Shown here piece after piece: positions 1-8,798 of a DNA stretch of 64,000 nucleotides. Under the pieces are notes generated by a model. That model searched no databases. It saw only the letters and a program-made list of their open reading frames with translations, and was not told where the DNA came from. How positions within the stretch are numbered: the first letter of the stretch is position 1; each line of letters begins with the position of its first letter. The stretch is from an uncultured Anaerolineae bacterium (GTDB lineage Bacteria > Chloroflexota > Anaerolineae > Anaerolineales > Villigracilaceae): the NCBI GenBank assembly GCA_903875215.1, contig CAIQVH010000033.1, positions 41,345 to 105,344 on the forward strand, written 5' to 3'. Made by a program: the position numbers and the translations under genes.

Positions 1-56
1 CCCAAAGCCTTTGATATTCCCAATCCCTGAACTTGCTCTCAGGCAAGCTAAAGTTC

Positions 57-109
57 CCAATTGAAAACGGTACCTCCCGCAGCGTTGGGGAGGTACCGTT
101 TTCAATTGG
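57..109. terminator. Bidirectional-looking terminator hairpin
   Basis: A perfect 22-bp inverted repeat (57-78 and 88-109) with a 9-nt loop. Its outer arms are A-rich then T-rich, so a T-containing tail follows the GC core in either direction. It sits just past the stop codon of the minus-strand gene at 121-516, which it most likely terminates. Confidence 0.75.
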
Positions 110-120
110 TGGATCTGATC

Positions 121-516
121 TCAGGGCACAATCCCGGCGCACGCCACCCCGCTTTTGGGTGCCACGGCGCTTTCTTCCTTCCAGGCCTGCCCATCCAGGG
201 TGATACGGCAGGTGATTTTTCCCGTCTGGGTAGGGTTGGAAGCTGTCAGATAGATTTCTGTTCCAGTCGACAGCTGCACCGTCTTCGACCAGGGCACCGT
301 TATAGTGGCCGGTTTACTGATCAACACCTGGCCAGCCTGCAGGGTGATGACAGCAAATCCACCCGAGGCTTCTACTTCAAATCGAACCTGGTGGCTGTTC
401 GTCACCGGGTTGAGACGGGTCAGGATCATGATGATAATCAGCGCTGTGGCGCATAAGCCCAGCACGACTGCCAGCTGCAGGATGATTTTACGACCGGGTG
501 AAAGGCTTGAGAACAT
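121..516 (-). CDS. MmpS-like small membrane-anchored protein
   Basis: 131 aa with a short cytoplasmic start, one hydrophobic helix (about residues 12-33) and an extracytoplasmic beta-rich domain. The pattern of a V-x-F/Y-E-V strand, then TVPWSKTV, then ITCRITLDG, then a second Cys near the end recalls the MmpS/YajR-type beta-sandwich seen in actinobacteria and Chloroflexota. The two cysteines (in ITCRI and GVACAG) could form a disulfide. The start is supported by a strong AGGAGG site about 7 nt upstream. It is transcribed away from fliC and ends at a terminator. Function is unknown: MmpS partners are usually RND transporters, but none is visible here. Family assignment is by motif recall only. 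Confidence 0.6.
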   Translation of the reverse strand: MFSSLSPGRKIILQLAVVLGLCATALIIIMILTRLNPVTNSHQVRFEVEASGGFAVITLQAGQVLISKPATITVPWSKTVQLSTGTEIYLTASNPTQTGKITCRITLDGQAWKEESAVAPKSGVACAGIVP

Positions 517-827
517 GGTTTCCTCCTGTTCTAAGATGATTATAGCCCCAAGCTTTCAAAAAAGTCGGGTAATTAACCCAGAATTTACGTCATTTTAGTC
601 GTTTAGGCCTCAAGGAACCCGCTGCCCGGACGATGATATATGCGTAAGAAAAAAAACAGCTTCAAAAAACTCAACCTGTGGAGGTGCGCGAATATCCCGA
701 AAGATTAATCTGAAACACCCTCATCCCGAGTTTGCAAGACCGTGACCCCGTCACACGCAAGTCATCAGTTTTTCAATCAAAATGGGGAAGGATCCCCTAA
801 CACTCAATTCAAACATGGAGGTTTGAA
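517..827. other. Intergenic region between MmpS-like gene and fliC
   Basis: 311 bases without a convincing gene. It must hold the divergent promoters of the minus-strand gene and of fliC. I see a weak sigma-28-like pair (TCAA at 671-674, GCGAATAT at 688-695, spacer only 13) and small hairpins, for example GGGG/CCCC arms at 785-798 just before the fliC ribosome site. None is strong enough to call. The long distance to the fliC start suggests a sizeable 5' leader. Confidence 0.4.
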
Positions 828-2393
828 ATGTCTAACGTAGATATCACCCGCATTGCGTCGAACATCGGCGCCCTGAATTCCCTGAATGCTCTTCAGAGCA
901 TCAACAACAAGCTTGCCATTCACCAGACTCGTCTCTCGACGGGCAAGCGCATCAACAGCGCCGCTGATGACCCCGCCGGCCTGACCATTGCCACCAAAAT
1001 GCTGGCCCGCTCGGAAGGTCTGAAAGTTACGCTCGACAACATCAGTGATGCCAAGAACATGCTCTCCGTCGCCGAAGGCGGCATGAGCAAGGTGACCGAC
1101 ATCATCATCCAGATGCGCAATAAGGCTGAACAGGCTGCCTCGGATACGCTCGGTTCATCGGAACGCGCCACCATCCAGACCCAGCTCTCGTCGTATGCCC
1201 AGCAGATCCAGGACATCATCGACCAGACCAAGTGGAATGGCGTCAAACTTCTCGATAACACCACCGGCAACAAGGTTTTCCAGACCGGTGTGGACGAAGG
1301 CGAATCCACCACCTGGACTCTGCCCAACCAACTCGACCCGGCCGGGCTGAGCCTGTCCACCGAAGTGGCCGCCTCGCAGGTCACCACCACCTCGTCTGGC
1401 ACAGATTTTGTCGACCAGGGCACCAATGAACAGATCGTCAAGAGCGGCACACTCGGCAGCATGTCCGAACTGTCCACCGGCGACTACTCTTTCAATGTGC
1501 TTGACAACGCGGCTTCATCCACGCTCGGCAAGACCAATCTGAATTCTAGCAGCACCCTGATTACCGGCGTGAATGACCTGAGCGCTGTGGATGTCAGCGT
1601 GGGCGGTGCGGAACTCACCTCCGGCCAGTACACGATCAAGATTACGGCCAATGATACGACCAACGACGAGGTCAGCTACACCATCACCAATCTGACCGAC
1701 TCCAGTTGGGGCACCAACGGCTCGATGTCCGTTTCTGCCGCTGATATCACTTCGGGCGATCTGGTGGATGGCTCGGGCAAGAAAATTGGCGTCAATCTGG
1801 GCCTGGTTGCCACCGGTGATACCGACGGTCTGGTTGTTGGACAGTCGATGAGCTTCGAGTATATTGCCGCCGGCAAAGCCAAGATCGAATTGAACGATGC
1901 GACTGACCAGGCGCTGCAAATTTCTCAGAACAGCACCGGCACCCTTTCCGGCACGTATGCCTATGCCACCGCGAACGGCACGACCGCTTACAACTCCGGG
2001 CGCGGCGCCACGATCAAGCTGGCTGCGATCGCCACTCTGACAAGCGGCCAGGGTGTTGCAGGCTTCACCTACGAGCAGGCCAATCTCTACTCGGTCAACA
2101 TCTCCACCGCTGCGAAGGCCGGTCAGTACATGACCACCGCCAACTATGCTCTGGACAAAGTCAACAGCGCCATGTCCGATCTCGGCTCGCTGATGGCCCG
2201 CCTGACCTTCAAGGAAGAATCGGTCACGACTGCCCAGGTGAACGTTGAAGCCGCTTACAGCCGCATCATGAACGCCAACATGGCTGAAGAGCAGATGAAT
2301 GCTTCGAAGTATGCCATCCTGCAACAGACGGGTGTGGCGATGCTGGCCCAGGCCAACCAGGCTCCTCAGAACCTGCTCAGCCTGTTCCGCTAA
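828..2393 (+). CDS. fliC: Flagellin, filament protein
   Basis: 521 aa. Subunit of the flagellar filament, exported by the flagellar type III system and capped by FliD. The conserved N-terminal D0/D1 region (residues 1-145) carries the hallmark stretches RLSTGKRINSAADDPAGL and LLDN. The conserved C-terminal D1/D0 region (about 435-521) ends NLLSLFR. Between them lies about 290 residues of Ser/Thr/Gly-rich variable D2/D3 domain, the surface-exposed part and the usual target of O-glycosylation, relevant because glycosyltransferase-like genes lie at 20457-23194. GGAGG at 817-821 sets the ATG. First gene of a fliC-fliD-flaG-fliS operon. Only one flagellin gene is present in the window. Confidence 0.97.
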   Translation: MSNVDITRIASNIGALNSLNALQSINNKLAIHQTRLSTGKRINSAADDPAGLTIATKMLARSEGLKVTLDNISDAKNMLSVAEGGMSKVTDIIIQMRNKAEQAASDTLGSSERATIQTQLSSYAQQIQDIIDQTKWNGVKLLDNTTGNKVFQTGVDEGESTTWTLPNQLDPAGLSLSTEVAASQVTTTSSGTDFVDQGTNEQIVKSGTLGSMSELSTGDYSFNVLDNAASSTLGKTNLNSSSTLITGVNDLSAVDVSVGGAELTSGQYTIKITANDTTNDEVSYTITNLTDSSWGTNGSMSVSAADITSGDLVDGSGKKIGVNLGLVATGDTDGLVVGQSMSFEYIAAGKAKIELNDATDQALQISQNSTGTLSGTYAYATANGTTAYNSGRGATIKLAAIATLTSGQGVAGFTYEQANLYSVNISTAAKAGQYMTTANYALDKVNSAMSDLGSLMARLTFKEESVTTAQVNVEAAYSRIMNANMAEEQMNASKYAILQQTGVAMLAQANQAPQNLLSLFR

Positions 2394-2431
2394 GATTTAT
2401 CGGTACTTTGCAACAGAGTAGGAACGTTTTT

Positions 2432-2457
2432 GGGGGAGGCGCTCCAGCGCCTCCCCC
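2432..2457 (+). other. GC-rich intergenic hairpin fliC/fliD
   Basis: A 12-bp perfect stem (2432-2443 with 2446-2457) directly after fliC. It lacks a following T tract on either strand, so it is not a canonical intrinsic terminator. More likely it stabilises or processes the abundant fliC mRNA, or partly attenuates read-through into fliD, lowering cap-protein output relative to flagellin. Confidence 0.5.
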
Positions 2458-2511
2458 ACTGAACTTCATCTGGTCCGGGTTAATCCAGGCCAGGAAGGAA
2501 GAAGGTAAACC

Positions 2512-4227
2512 ATGGCCAGCACAATTTCGTCCATAGACTCTTCTCTGAAGAACCTGGCGCCTGCCTACCAGACCACCATCAAGCAAATCATCGAAGCTGA
2601 AAGTACTTCTCTGAATAAGGTCCAGGCGCAAAAAGATCAGCTTGAGGTTCGCCGAAGTGTTTATTCTGACGTCAAATCGAACTTCAGTGCGCTGCAAAGC
2701 GCCGTGCAGGCTTTAATCAGCAGCCAGGCTGCTTATAGTCTCAGCCTGGTTTCAAAAGCCAGCGTGGTTCCTTCCACCGCCGGTACCACTGTTTTGACGG
2801 CCACCAACACCGATACCGCCCACATAGCGGATTATGATATTACCGTCTCCCAGCTGGCCAAGGCGAATATTCGCGCAACTGCGGCAGTTACCAGCCCGGA
2901 AGAAGCCCTGAACAAAAGCGGAACCTTCTGGCTGGGCGGCACAGGCACCGCCGCTTTGCAGACCGAAACCGCCTCCGGTGTGTATTCCACGTTCGTAGGC
3001 AGCACATCAGTCACCGCGGCCTATACCAGCACGGTGGCCAGCGGCCAGCGTGAACTGGGCGCCGGCAATTACAGCCTGCAGGTGCGAGATTCGGGCGGGG
3101 TGCGTCAATTTCGTCTGGTTAACGCCGATGGCGAAGCGGTTTCCATTCGCAACATTGACGGCACCTCCACCTACACTTCTGCCTGGCAGAAGATGAAGGA
3201 CACCACCTATGATACCGGGCGCGGCCAGATCCTGGCTTTGAACACCCTCGGCAGCCTGGATGCCACGACCTTCCACTACACTGCCAAAGGCACCTCGATC
3301 ACGATCAGCGCCACTCAAAGCCAGCAGTCGATTGCGGCAGCCATCAATGCGGCCATCCAGCCGGAGGGCCGCGACTTCAAGGCCTCGATCGTTTCCAACC
3401 AGCTGGTGCTGACCGGCGTTCACACCGGCGAAAACCACGCGATCATCTTTTCAGATGAAGCCAGCCTGGGGTTTAACACCACGCTCCAGACCGCCCAGAA
3501 TGCCAAATTCGTCGTCAATGGGATGGATGTAGCCCGCTCACGCAACACCGACCTGACAGATATTGTCGACGGCGCCACCCTGGCCCTGGCAGCAGATGCC
3601 GAAGGAAAAACCGCCCGCCTGAGCATTTCTGTCAACTCGGATAAAGCGGTGGGGCTGATGAATACAATGGTGACCAAGTTCAATGCCGCGCTGACCCATT
3701 TGAAGGAAAAACTGGCTTCCACGTCGAAAACGGTAGGCGACAAAACCACCTACTCCCGTGGTCCGCTCACGGGCGACACGGTTTTCAGCGGATTACGAAC
3801 TGATATTCTCTACAACATGAGCCGCAGTTACAGCAACAGCGGAAGCTATAGCCGCTTGGAAGAAATCGGCCTGAGCTTTGACAAGGATCTCAAGCTGACT
3901 TTTGACAGCACCAAATTTAATGATGCCATCAAGAACCATGCCAGCGATCTGACCGCGTTGCTCGATGCAGGCATGGGAAACCTGAACACTGTCCTGGCGC
4001 GCTACACGGGTACCAGCGGCATCCTCACCAACTCACTCACCTCGATCGACTCGCAAAGCAAATCCTTCGACCAGCGCATTGCCAAATACAATGCCTCACT
4101 CGAGTTTCGCAAGACCACGCTCTACAATCGTTATATGGAATATCAGAGCCAGCTGGCTGACCTGGGCCGCACCGCCCAGATGTTCGGAATCAACCTCACC
4201 GGCGGGAACATCAATACTTCTGGCTGA
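2512..4227 (+). CDS. fliD: Flagellar filament cap protein
   Basis: 571 aa, normal for FliD. Forms the distal cap that folds flagellin onto the growing filament. The N-terminal FliD_N segment (about 1-110) has a heptad-rich helix with the run LNKVQAQKDQLEVRRSVY. The C-terminal FliD_C region (about 330-560) includes the LTDIVDGATLAL element and a terminal coiled coil of YMEYQSQLADLG type. The internal variable domain is Ser/Thr/Ala-rich. Preceded by an AAGGAAGAAGG ribosome site. Follows fliC and precedes flaG and fliS, the classical late-gene order. Confidence 0.95.
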   Translation: MASTISSIDSSLKNLAPAYQTTIKQIIEAESTSLNKVQAQKDQLEVRRSVYSDVKSNFSALQSAVQALISSQAAYSLSLVSKASVVPSTAGTTVLTATNTDTAHIADYDITVSQLAKANIRATAAVTSPEEALNKSGTFWLGGTGTAALQTETASGVYSTFVGSTSVTAAYTSTVASGQRELGAGNYSLQVRDSGGVRQFRLVNADGEAVSIRNIDGTSTYTSAWQKMKDTTYDTGRGQILALNTLGSLDATTFHYTAKGTSITISATQSQQSIAAAINAAIQPEGRDFKASIVSNQLVLTGVHTGENHAIIFSDEASLGFNTTLQTAQNAKFVVNGMDVARSRNTDLTDIVDGATLALAADAEGKTARLSISVNSDKAVGLMNTMVTKFNAALTHLKEKLASTSKTVGDKTTYSRGPLTGDTVFSGLRTDILYNMSRSYSNSGSYSRLEEIGLSFDKDLKLTFDSTKFNDAIKNHASDLTALLDAGMGNLNTVLARYTGTSGILTNSLTSIDSQSKSFDQRIAKYNASLEFRKTTLYNRYMEYQSQLADLGRTAQMFGINLTGGNINTSG

Positions 4228-4343
4228 GCTTGAGATCTGACTCTAATATTCCCGAGGGGAGCCCGGTTTGGGCAAGAGGCCTGAACCGCTCCTGAAAAAA
4301 ATCCGCAAAACCTGCATGGATGCAGGGAAGGCAAGGTGTGAAA

Positions 4344-4721
4344 ATGAGCGAAAACGCAATTACCTCAATCAGCAATTCCTGGCAACCGGAAGCAAGCCCC
4401 CCGGCTTTGCCACCGGCAAAAACCGACTATCCGCCCACCCCGCGATTGGGCGCCCCGGTTCAGACCGACAGCGCCCTCCCGGCCGATTCTGCGGCTTCAA
4501 AGCCAGGCGCCCCGGCAGAACCCAAGCCTGCCTCCGAGGAAAAGCCAGTGTTGCCGGTCAACAATAACTCCAACCTGACTCTGCGCTTCCTGGTGGACGA
4601 AAAGACCAATGACCTGACCGTATTTGTTGTCGACCGCAACTCCAAGCGAGTGCTGCGTTCCATTCCGGCAGCAGAATTAAGCAAATTAAACTCTGGCGAC
4701 TTATTGAAACTCACAGCCTGA
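4344..4721 (+). CDS. flaG: FlaG family flagellar protein
   Basis: 125 aa. FlaG proteins influence filament length and lie beside fliD/fliS in many flagellates. The conserved C-terminal core (about 75-122) reads LRFLVDEKTNDLTVFVVD, then RSIPAAE and GDLLKL, the FlaG signature. The first 70 residues are a Pro/Ala-rich low-complexity linker, longer than usual. I chose the ATG at 4344 because AAGGTG sits 5 nt upstream; an in-frame ATG at 4320 lacks a ribosome site. Confidence 0.88.
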   Translation: MSENAITSISNSWQPEASPPALPPAKTDYPPTPRLGAPVQTDSALPADSAASKPGAPAEPKPASEEKPVLPVNNNSNLTLRFLVDEKTNDLTVFVVDRNSKRVLRSIPAAELSKLNSGDLLKLTA

Positions 4722-4823
4722 AAATTTACGACGAATTAACGGCGTGGTGTTCAAGTTCAGGCCAAATCTGCCGAAACTGAATGCATAGACAATCAGCAAG
4801 CCATTTTTTGAGGAGTTGAAATC

Positions 4824-5198
4824 ATGTACCAAGCGGCCTACCACAAACAATATCAGCAACAGGATGTCATGAGTGCCAGTCCACTGCGCCTGGTGATCAT
4901 GACCTATGACCTGGCCATCCGCGCCTGCGAACAACAGGATTTTGCCAAGGCGGTCAAAACCATCAGCGCTCTGCGGGATACGCTCGACCTGAACTACCCG
5001 GAAGTTTCCACAGGCCTGTTCCGTCTTTACCAGTGGTGCCTGGACTGCATCCGCAAAGGCGATTACGCCACGGCCAGCTCCACGTTAGGCGAATTGCGCG
5101 GCGCCTGGGTGGCGACCGAACAGACCATTACCGCCCGGCAGGTTTCCATGACCAAACCACCTGCCTACGCCACCTCCTTCGGCAATATCCTGACATAA
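4824..5198 (+). CDS. fliS: Flagellin export chaperone
   Basis: 124 aa helical-bundle protein of normal FliS length. It binds the flagellin C-terminus in the cytoplasm, prevents premature polymerisation and delivers flagellin to the export gate. Recognisable features are an N-terminal YQ-rich segment, the SPLRLVIMTYDLAIRACEQ helix (about 18-36), and the later helices FRLYQWCLDCI and LGELRGAW. A GAGGAG ribosome site precedes the start. Last gene of the filament operon, followed by a strong intrinsic terminator. Confidence 0.95.
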   Translation: MYQAAYHKQYQQQDVMSASPLRLVIMTYDLAIRACEQQDFAKAVKTISALRDTLDLNYPEVSTGLFRLYQWCLDCIRKGDYATASSTLGELRGAWVATEQTITARQVSMTKPPAYATSFGNILT

Positions 5199-5223
5199 CC
5201 TGCCCATCTGGGTTGATCAAAAC

Positions 5224-5263
5224 AAAGGCAACGTCCTTCCCCCAGGAAGGACGTTGCCTTTTT
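5224..5263 (+). terminator. Intrinsic terminator of the fliC-fliS operon
   Basis: A 17-bp perfect stem (5224-5240 with 5245-5261), a 4-nt CCCA loop and a run of T at 5259-5263. It separates the filament operon from the basal-body operon that starts at 5354. Confidence 0.92.
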
Positions 5264-5353
5264 AAATTCACACGAATTTTATTTTAACTTCACACCCCTT
5301 TTACTGTGCCTTTTTCCTTGATTTGATACCATCAGACCAACAAGGAGCATTTT

Positions 5354-5800
5354 ATGAGTTTTTTGGAATCCCTCCGAATTGGTTCATCCGGTCTGACAGC
5401 GCAGCGTTTGCGCCTGGATTTAATCTCGAACAACATCGCCAATGCTCAGACCACGCGCACCGCCAAAGGCGGGCCTTACCAGCGCCAGGATGTAGTCTTC
5501 ATGCCCGAGGGGCAAAATGCCTCCGTTCCGCAAGCTGTGGCCGCTCGGCGAGGCGGATTGACCAACCTGCAAGGCGGGGTGCAGGTGGCGGAAATCATTA
5601 CCGATGACAGCACCGGCCCGCGTGTTTATGATCCCACTCACCCGGATGCAGACGCCAATGGATATGTCAACTATCCCAATGTCGACATCGTGGTAGAGAT
5701 GACCAACATGCTTTCGGCCACCCGCTCCTATGAAGCCAATCTGGCTGCGGTGGAAGCCGTGAAGCGTATGGCGCTCAAAGCGCTGGAAATCGGCAGGTAG
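5354..5800 (+). CDS. flgC: Flagellar proximal rod protein FlgC
   Basis: 148 aa, normal for FlgC, a proximal rod subunit crossing the cell wall. The N-terminal rod signature LRLDLISNNIANAQTT (about 20-35) and the C-terminal motif VDIVVEMTNMLSATRSYEAN (about 111-130) are both clear. It opens the long basal-body operon, with AAGGAG 8 nt upstream of the ATG. Its usual partner flgB is not directly upstream but 6.7 kb downstream at 12122, an unusual split. Confidence 0.96.
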   Translation: MSFLESLRIGSSGLTAQRLRLDLISNNIANAQTTRTAKGGPYQRQDVVFMPEGQNASVPQAVAARRGGLTNLQGGVQVAEIITDDSTGPRVYDPTHPDADANGYVNYPNVDIVVEMTNMLSATRSYEANLAAVEAVKRMALKALEIGR

Positions 5801-5802
5801 GC

Positions 5803-6108
5803 ATGGCAATTACTCCCGTCACATCCAGTCCCATCCGGGGCCTCCAGGAAGTTGCGACCCCCCAAAAGCCATCGGCCAGTGGGAGTGCCCGGCAGGTTAC
5901 CCAGAACTTTGGAGAGATGCTTTCTTCTTTGAATCAATCGCAGGCCAATTCTGATGCGCTGGTTGAGAAACTGTCGCGCGGTGAAAATGTCGATCTTCAT
6001 ACCGTCATGATTGGCATGGAAGAAAACAATGTCAAATTCAATGTCGCGCTGGGTATTCGGGACCGACTGGTGGAAGCCTACCGCGAAGTCATGAGAATGC
6101 AAGTTTAA
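5803..6108 (+). CDS. fliE: Flagellar hook-basal body complex protein FliE
   Basis: 101 aa. FliE joins the MS ring to the proximal rod. The C-terminal two thirds carry the family pattern: FGEMLSSLNQSQANSDAL, then GENVDLHTVMIGMEENNVKF, then RDRLVEAYREVMRMQV at the end. Starts 2 bases after flgC and precedes fliF, the standard fliE-fliF order. Confidence 0.96.
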   Translation: MAITPVTSSPIRGLQEVATPQKPSASGSARQVTQNFGEMLSSLNQSQANSDALVEKLSRGENVDLHTVMIGMEENNVKFNVALGIRDRLVEAYREVMRMQV

Positions 6109-6129
6109 TCAATCTTTTAGGATTTGAGC

Positions 6130-7797
6130 ATGTTCGCCTCTTTGCAGCAGCAATTTCTATCATTCTGGAAAAAACAAAACCTCGGTAAGCAAATCACCAT
6201 CGTCGCGCTGACACTGGCGGCGCTGATCCTGGTTCCTGTACTGATTGGCTGGGCCAACACCCCCAGTTATGTGGTGGCCTATACCGGGCTGAGCGAAGCA
6301 GACGCTGCGCAAATTGTCCAAAAACTGGATGAAAACACCATCCCGTATCAGCTTAAAAATAGCGGCACCATCCTGGTGCCCAGTGAGCAGGTCTATTCTG
6401 CGCGGTTGTTGATGGCGCGTGAAGGCCTGCCACAATCAAGCACCGTCGGGTACGAGTTGTTCAGCGGTACTTCAACCCTGGGAATGACCGAATTTTCTCA
6501 AAAAGTCAATTATCAGCGTGCCGTGGAAGGTGAGTTGCAGCGCACGATTGGCAGCCTGGAGGCTGTCCAGGCGGTGCGTGTGCACCTTGTCACCCCTGAG
6601 AAGACGCTGTTGGCTTCCGAGCAGGCTCCCAGCACGGCCTCCGTCACGCTTCAGGTGCGCCCCGGTTTCAAGTTGGATGCGGCGCAGGTCAAATCGATTA
6701 CCCACCTGGTTGCCAGCAGTGTGGAAGGGCTGAAACCTGAAAATGTTGTGGTGGTGGATAGCGAAGGCACTCTCCTGGCCGATGGCACTGGTCAGCAGCA
6801 GGACAATGGCTTGGGCCAGAAGGATGCCCAACGCAGCGCCGAGCAGGCTTACGCGGCGGAGGTTCAGCAGCGGGTACAAACAATGCTGGATAAAATCCTC
6901 GGCCCGAATCGTGCCATTGTGCAGGCTTCCGTGGAAATGGATTGGACGCAGCGCGAAATCACCTCCAGCACCTTCAGCCCGACCGAAGTGGCTGTGCGCA
7001 GTTCTCAGATCATCACCGAAAGTTCCACCAGTGGCAGCACCACCGGTGGAGTACCGGGTGCGGCCTCCAATCTGCCGACCCCGGTGGCCACGACGACCGG
7101 CTCCAGCCCGAGTGCCTATCAGCGTAGTGAGCAAACATTGAATTATGAAGTCAGCCAGGTGCAGTCTCATGAAGTGGTTGCCCCGGGCCAGGTCACGCGC
7201 CTGTCGGTTTCGGTCATGGTTGATGGAATTACCGACCCTGCCCAGTTGGAGATCATCAAGGAAGGGGTCAGAGTGGCGGCGGGTGTGGATAGCACGCGCG
7301 GCGACCAGATTGTGGTCGAATCGCTGGCTTTTGATAAATCTGCGCAGGAAGCGCTTGTGGCCGACCTGGCTGCCCAACAGCAACAGGAACTGTATCTTCA
7401 AATAGGGATGGCGGTCGGCGCCGGGTTGATTGTTCTGGCGATTCTGTTCTTTGTGCTGCGCCTGATGAATAACCTGCGGAATGCTTCAAAGGAAGCCTGG
7501 AAGCCTGTTTTGCGCCCGGTGGGCGAACTGGCTGGCCTGCCCGAGTCTTTTGCTTCGGGCCAGTTGTCGGGCGGCGCAGTGCCGGCGGCGTTGGCGGCTC
7601 TTTCAAGCAATCCACAGGTGGCAAGCCCGAAGCCGGTGAGTGAAGATGTCATCGTGCAATTGGCCTCCCGCAGCCAGACGGCGACTGCTGCCGAAGATGA
7701 ACAACGGGCCCGCGTCATTTCGCGTTTGACTGAAGAAAATCCTGCCACGGTGGCTGAGATCATTCAAATCTGGCTGAATGAGGGCAAAAAGTCATGA
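6130..7797 (+). CDS. fliF: Flagellar MS-ring protein FliF
   Basis: 555 aa. Builds the membrane-embedded MS ring on which rotor and export gate assemble. Two membrane helices (about 20-40 and 430-452) flank YscJ/FliF-type domains; the motif ARLLMAREGLPQ and the RAVEGELQRTIGSLEAVQAVRVHL stretch are typical. A Ser/Thr/Gly-rich loop lies near residues 295-325. The C-terminal tail (ENPATVAEIIQIWLNE) is the FliG-binding helix. I prefer ATG 6130 over the in-frame TTG 6124, because AGG at 6119-6121 is spaced 8 nt from the ATG but only 2 from the TTG. Its stop overlaps the fliG start (ATGA). Confidence 0.97.
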   Translation: MFASLQQQFLSFWKKQNLGKQITIVALTLAALILVPVLIGWANTPSYVVAYTGLSEADAAQIVQKLDENTIPYQLKNSGTILVPSEQVYSARLLMAREGLPQSSTVGYELFSGTSTLGMTEFSQKVNYQRAVEGELQRTIGSLEAVQAVRVHLVTPEKTLLASEQAPSTASVTLQVRPGFKLDAAQVKSITHLVASSVEGLKPENVVVVDSEGTLLADGTGQQQDNGLGQKDAQRSAEQAYAAEVQQRVQTMLDKILGPNRAIVQASVEMDWTQREITSSTFSPTEVAVRSSQIITESSTSGSTTGGVPGAASNLPTPVATTTGSSPSAYQRSEQTLNYEVSQVQSHEVVAPGQVTRLSVSVMVDGITDPAQLEIIKEGVRVAAGVDSTRGDQIVVESLAFDKSAQEALVADLAAQQQQELYLQIGMAVGAGLIVLAILFFVLRLMNNLRNASKEAWKPVLRPVGELAGLPESFASGQLSGGAVPAALAALSSNPQVASPKPVSEDVIVQLASRSQTATAAEDEQRARVISRLTEENPATVAEIIQIWLNEGKKS

Positions 7798-8798
7798 GTA
7801 CCGGGATCGAAAAGGCTTCTGCGCTGTTGCTTGGCCTGGGCGTTGATCTATCCTCGCGGGTCTTGCAATATCTGACCGAAGGCGAGATTGAGCAGGTCTT
7901 GCTGGTGCTGGGCAAGGGCGGCACCATCCAGCCGGAAGTGCGCCACGAAGCGCTGGAAGAGGCCTGCAACCTGAGCATGTCTGACACCAGCGAATTGCGC
8001 GGTGGAATTGAATACAGCCGCCAACTGCTGGCGCGTGCGGTTGGACCTCGGCGTGGTACTGAAATCTTGGAACGCATCTCGGTTCATCAGCAGCTCTCCT
8101 CTTTTGAGATGTTGAAAAATGCCAACGCCATTGAAGTGGCGGCGCTGCTGCAGGAAGAAATGCCCCAGACCATTGCCCTGGTGCTTTCGTACCTGGAGGC
8201 CAAGGTGGCTGCGGATATTTTGACAAGTATGTCCAAGGAGAATCAGATCGAAGTGACGCTGCGCCTGGCAGCCATGGATCGCGTTTCGCCGCAGGTGGTT
8301 CAGCAGGTGGAAAAGAGCCTGAAGAACAAACTCTCGAGCGTGATCAATGAAGCCGATTTTCGCGCCACAGGCGGCGTGACCTTCCTGGTGAAAATGCTTA
8401 ACCAGGTTGATCGCGGCGCACAAAAATCTATTTTTGATGCGTTGGAAACGACAAATGCCAAGCTGGTTGAAGAGATCCGTGCGAATATGTTCACCTTCGA
8501 CGATTTGACCAAGCTTGATGACCGGACCATGCAGCGCGTCTTGCGCGATGTCAACAAGAATGACCTGGCGCTGGCTTTGAAAGGTGCCCCTGATCGCCTG
8601 CGCGATAAGGTTTTTGCCAATCTGTCTGAGCGGGCGCGCGATAACCTGAAAGAGGAAATTGAAATCCTCGGGCCGCAGTTGGCCAAGAATGTGTATACCG
8701 CCCAGCGCAAGATTGTGGATATTTGCCGTTCTCTCGAAGAATCGGGTGAAATCGTGATCGCAGGCGGCGGCGGAGATGAATATGAAGTCATCCTCTAG
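7794..8798 (+). CDS. fliG: Flagellar motor switch protein FliG
   Basis: 334 aa, normal length. FliG is the rotor ring that meets the MotA stator and reverses rotation with FliM/FliN. N-terminal FliF-binding domain (1-100), middle domain with EEMPQTIALVLSYL (the EHPQ-type motif, here EEMPQ), and C-terminal torque domain with the charged motif FTFDDLTKLDDRTMQRVLRDV (about 236-256). Translation is coupled to fliF by a 4-base overlap and to fliH, whose start lies inside the fliG end. Confidence 0.97.
   Translation: MSTGIEKASALLLGLGVDLSSRVLQYLTEGEIEQVLLVLGKGGTIQPEVRHEALEEACNLSMSDTSELRGGIEYSRQLLARAVGPRRGTEILERISVHQQLSSFEMLKNANAIEVAALLQEEMPQTIALVLSYLEAKVAADILTSMSKENQIEVTLRLAAMDRVSPQVVQQVEKSLKNKLSSVINEADFRATGGVTFLVKMLNQVDRGAQKSIFDALETTNAKLVEEIRANMFTFDDLTKLDDRTMQRVLRDVNKNDLALALKGAPDRLRDKVFANLSERARDNLKEEIEILGPQLAKNVYTAQRKIVDICRSLEESGEIVIAGGGGDEYEVIL

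Noticed and set aside
671..695. Sigma-28-like promoter before fliC (TCAA, GCGAATAT)
   Set aside because: Spacer of 13 is too short and the -10 matches only 6 of 8 positions; not called.
2432..2457. Intrinsic terminator between fliC and fliD
   Set aside because: The stem is strong but no T tract follows on either strand, so only a hairpin is reported.
6472..7401. Long minus-strand frame opposite fliF
   Set aside because: His/Arg/Gly-rich shadow translation; fliF is unambiguous on the other strand.
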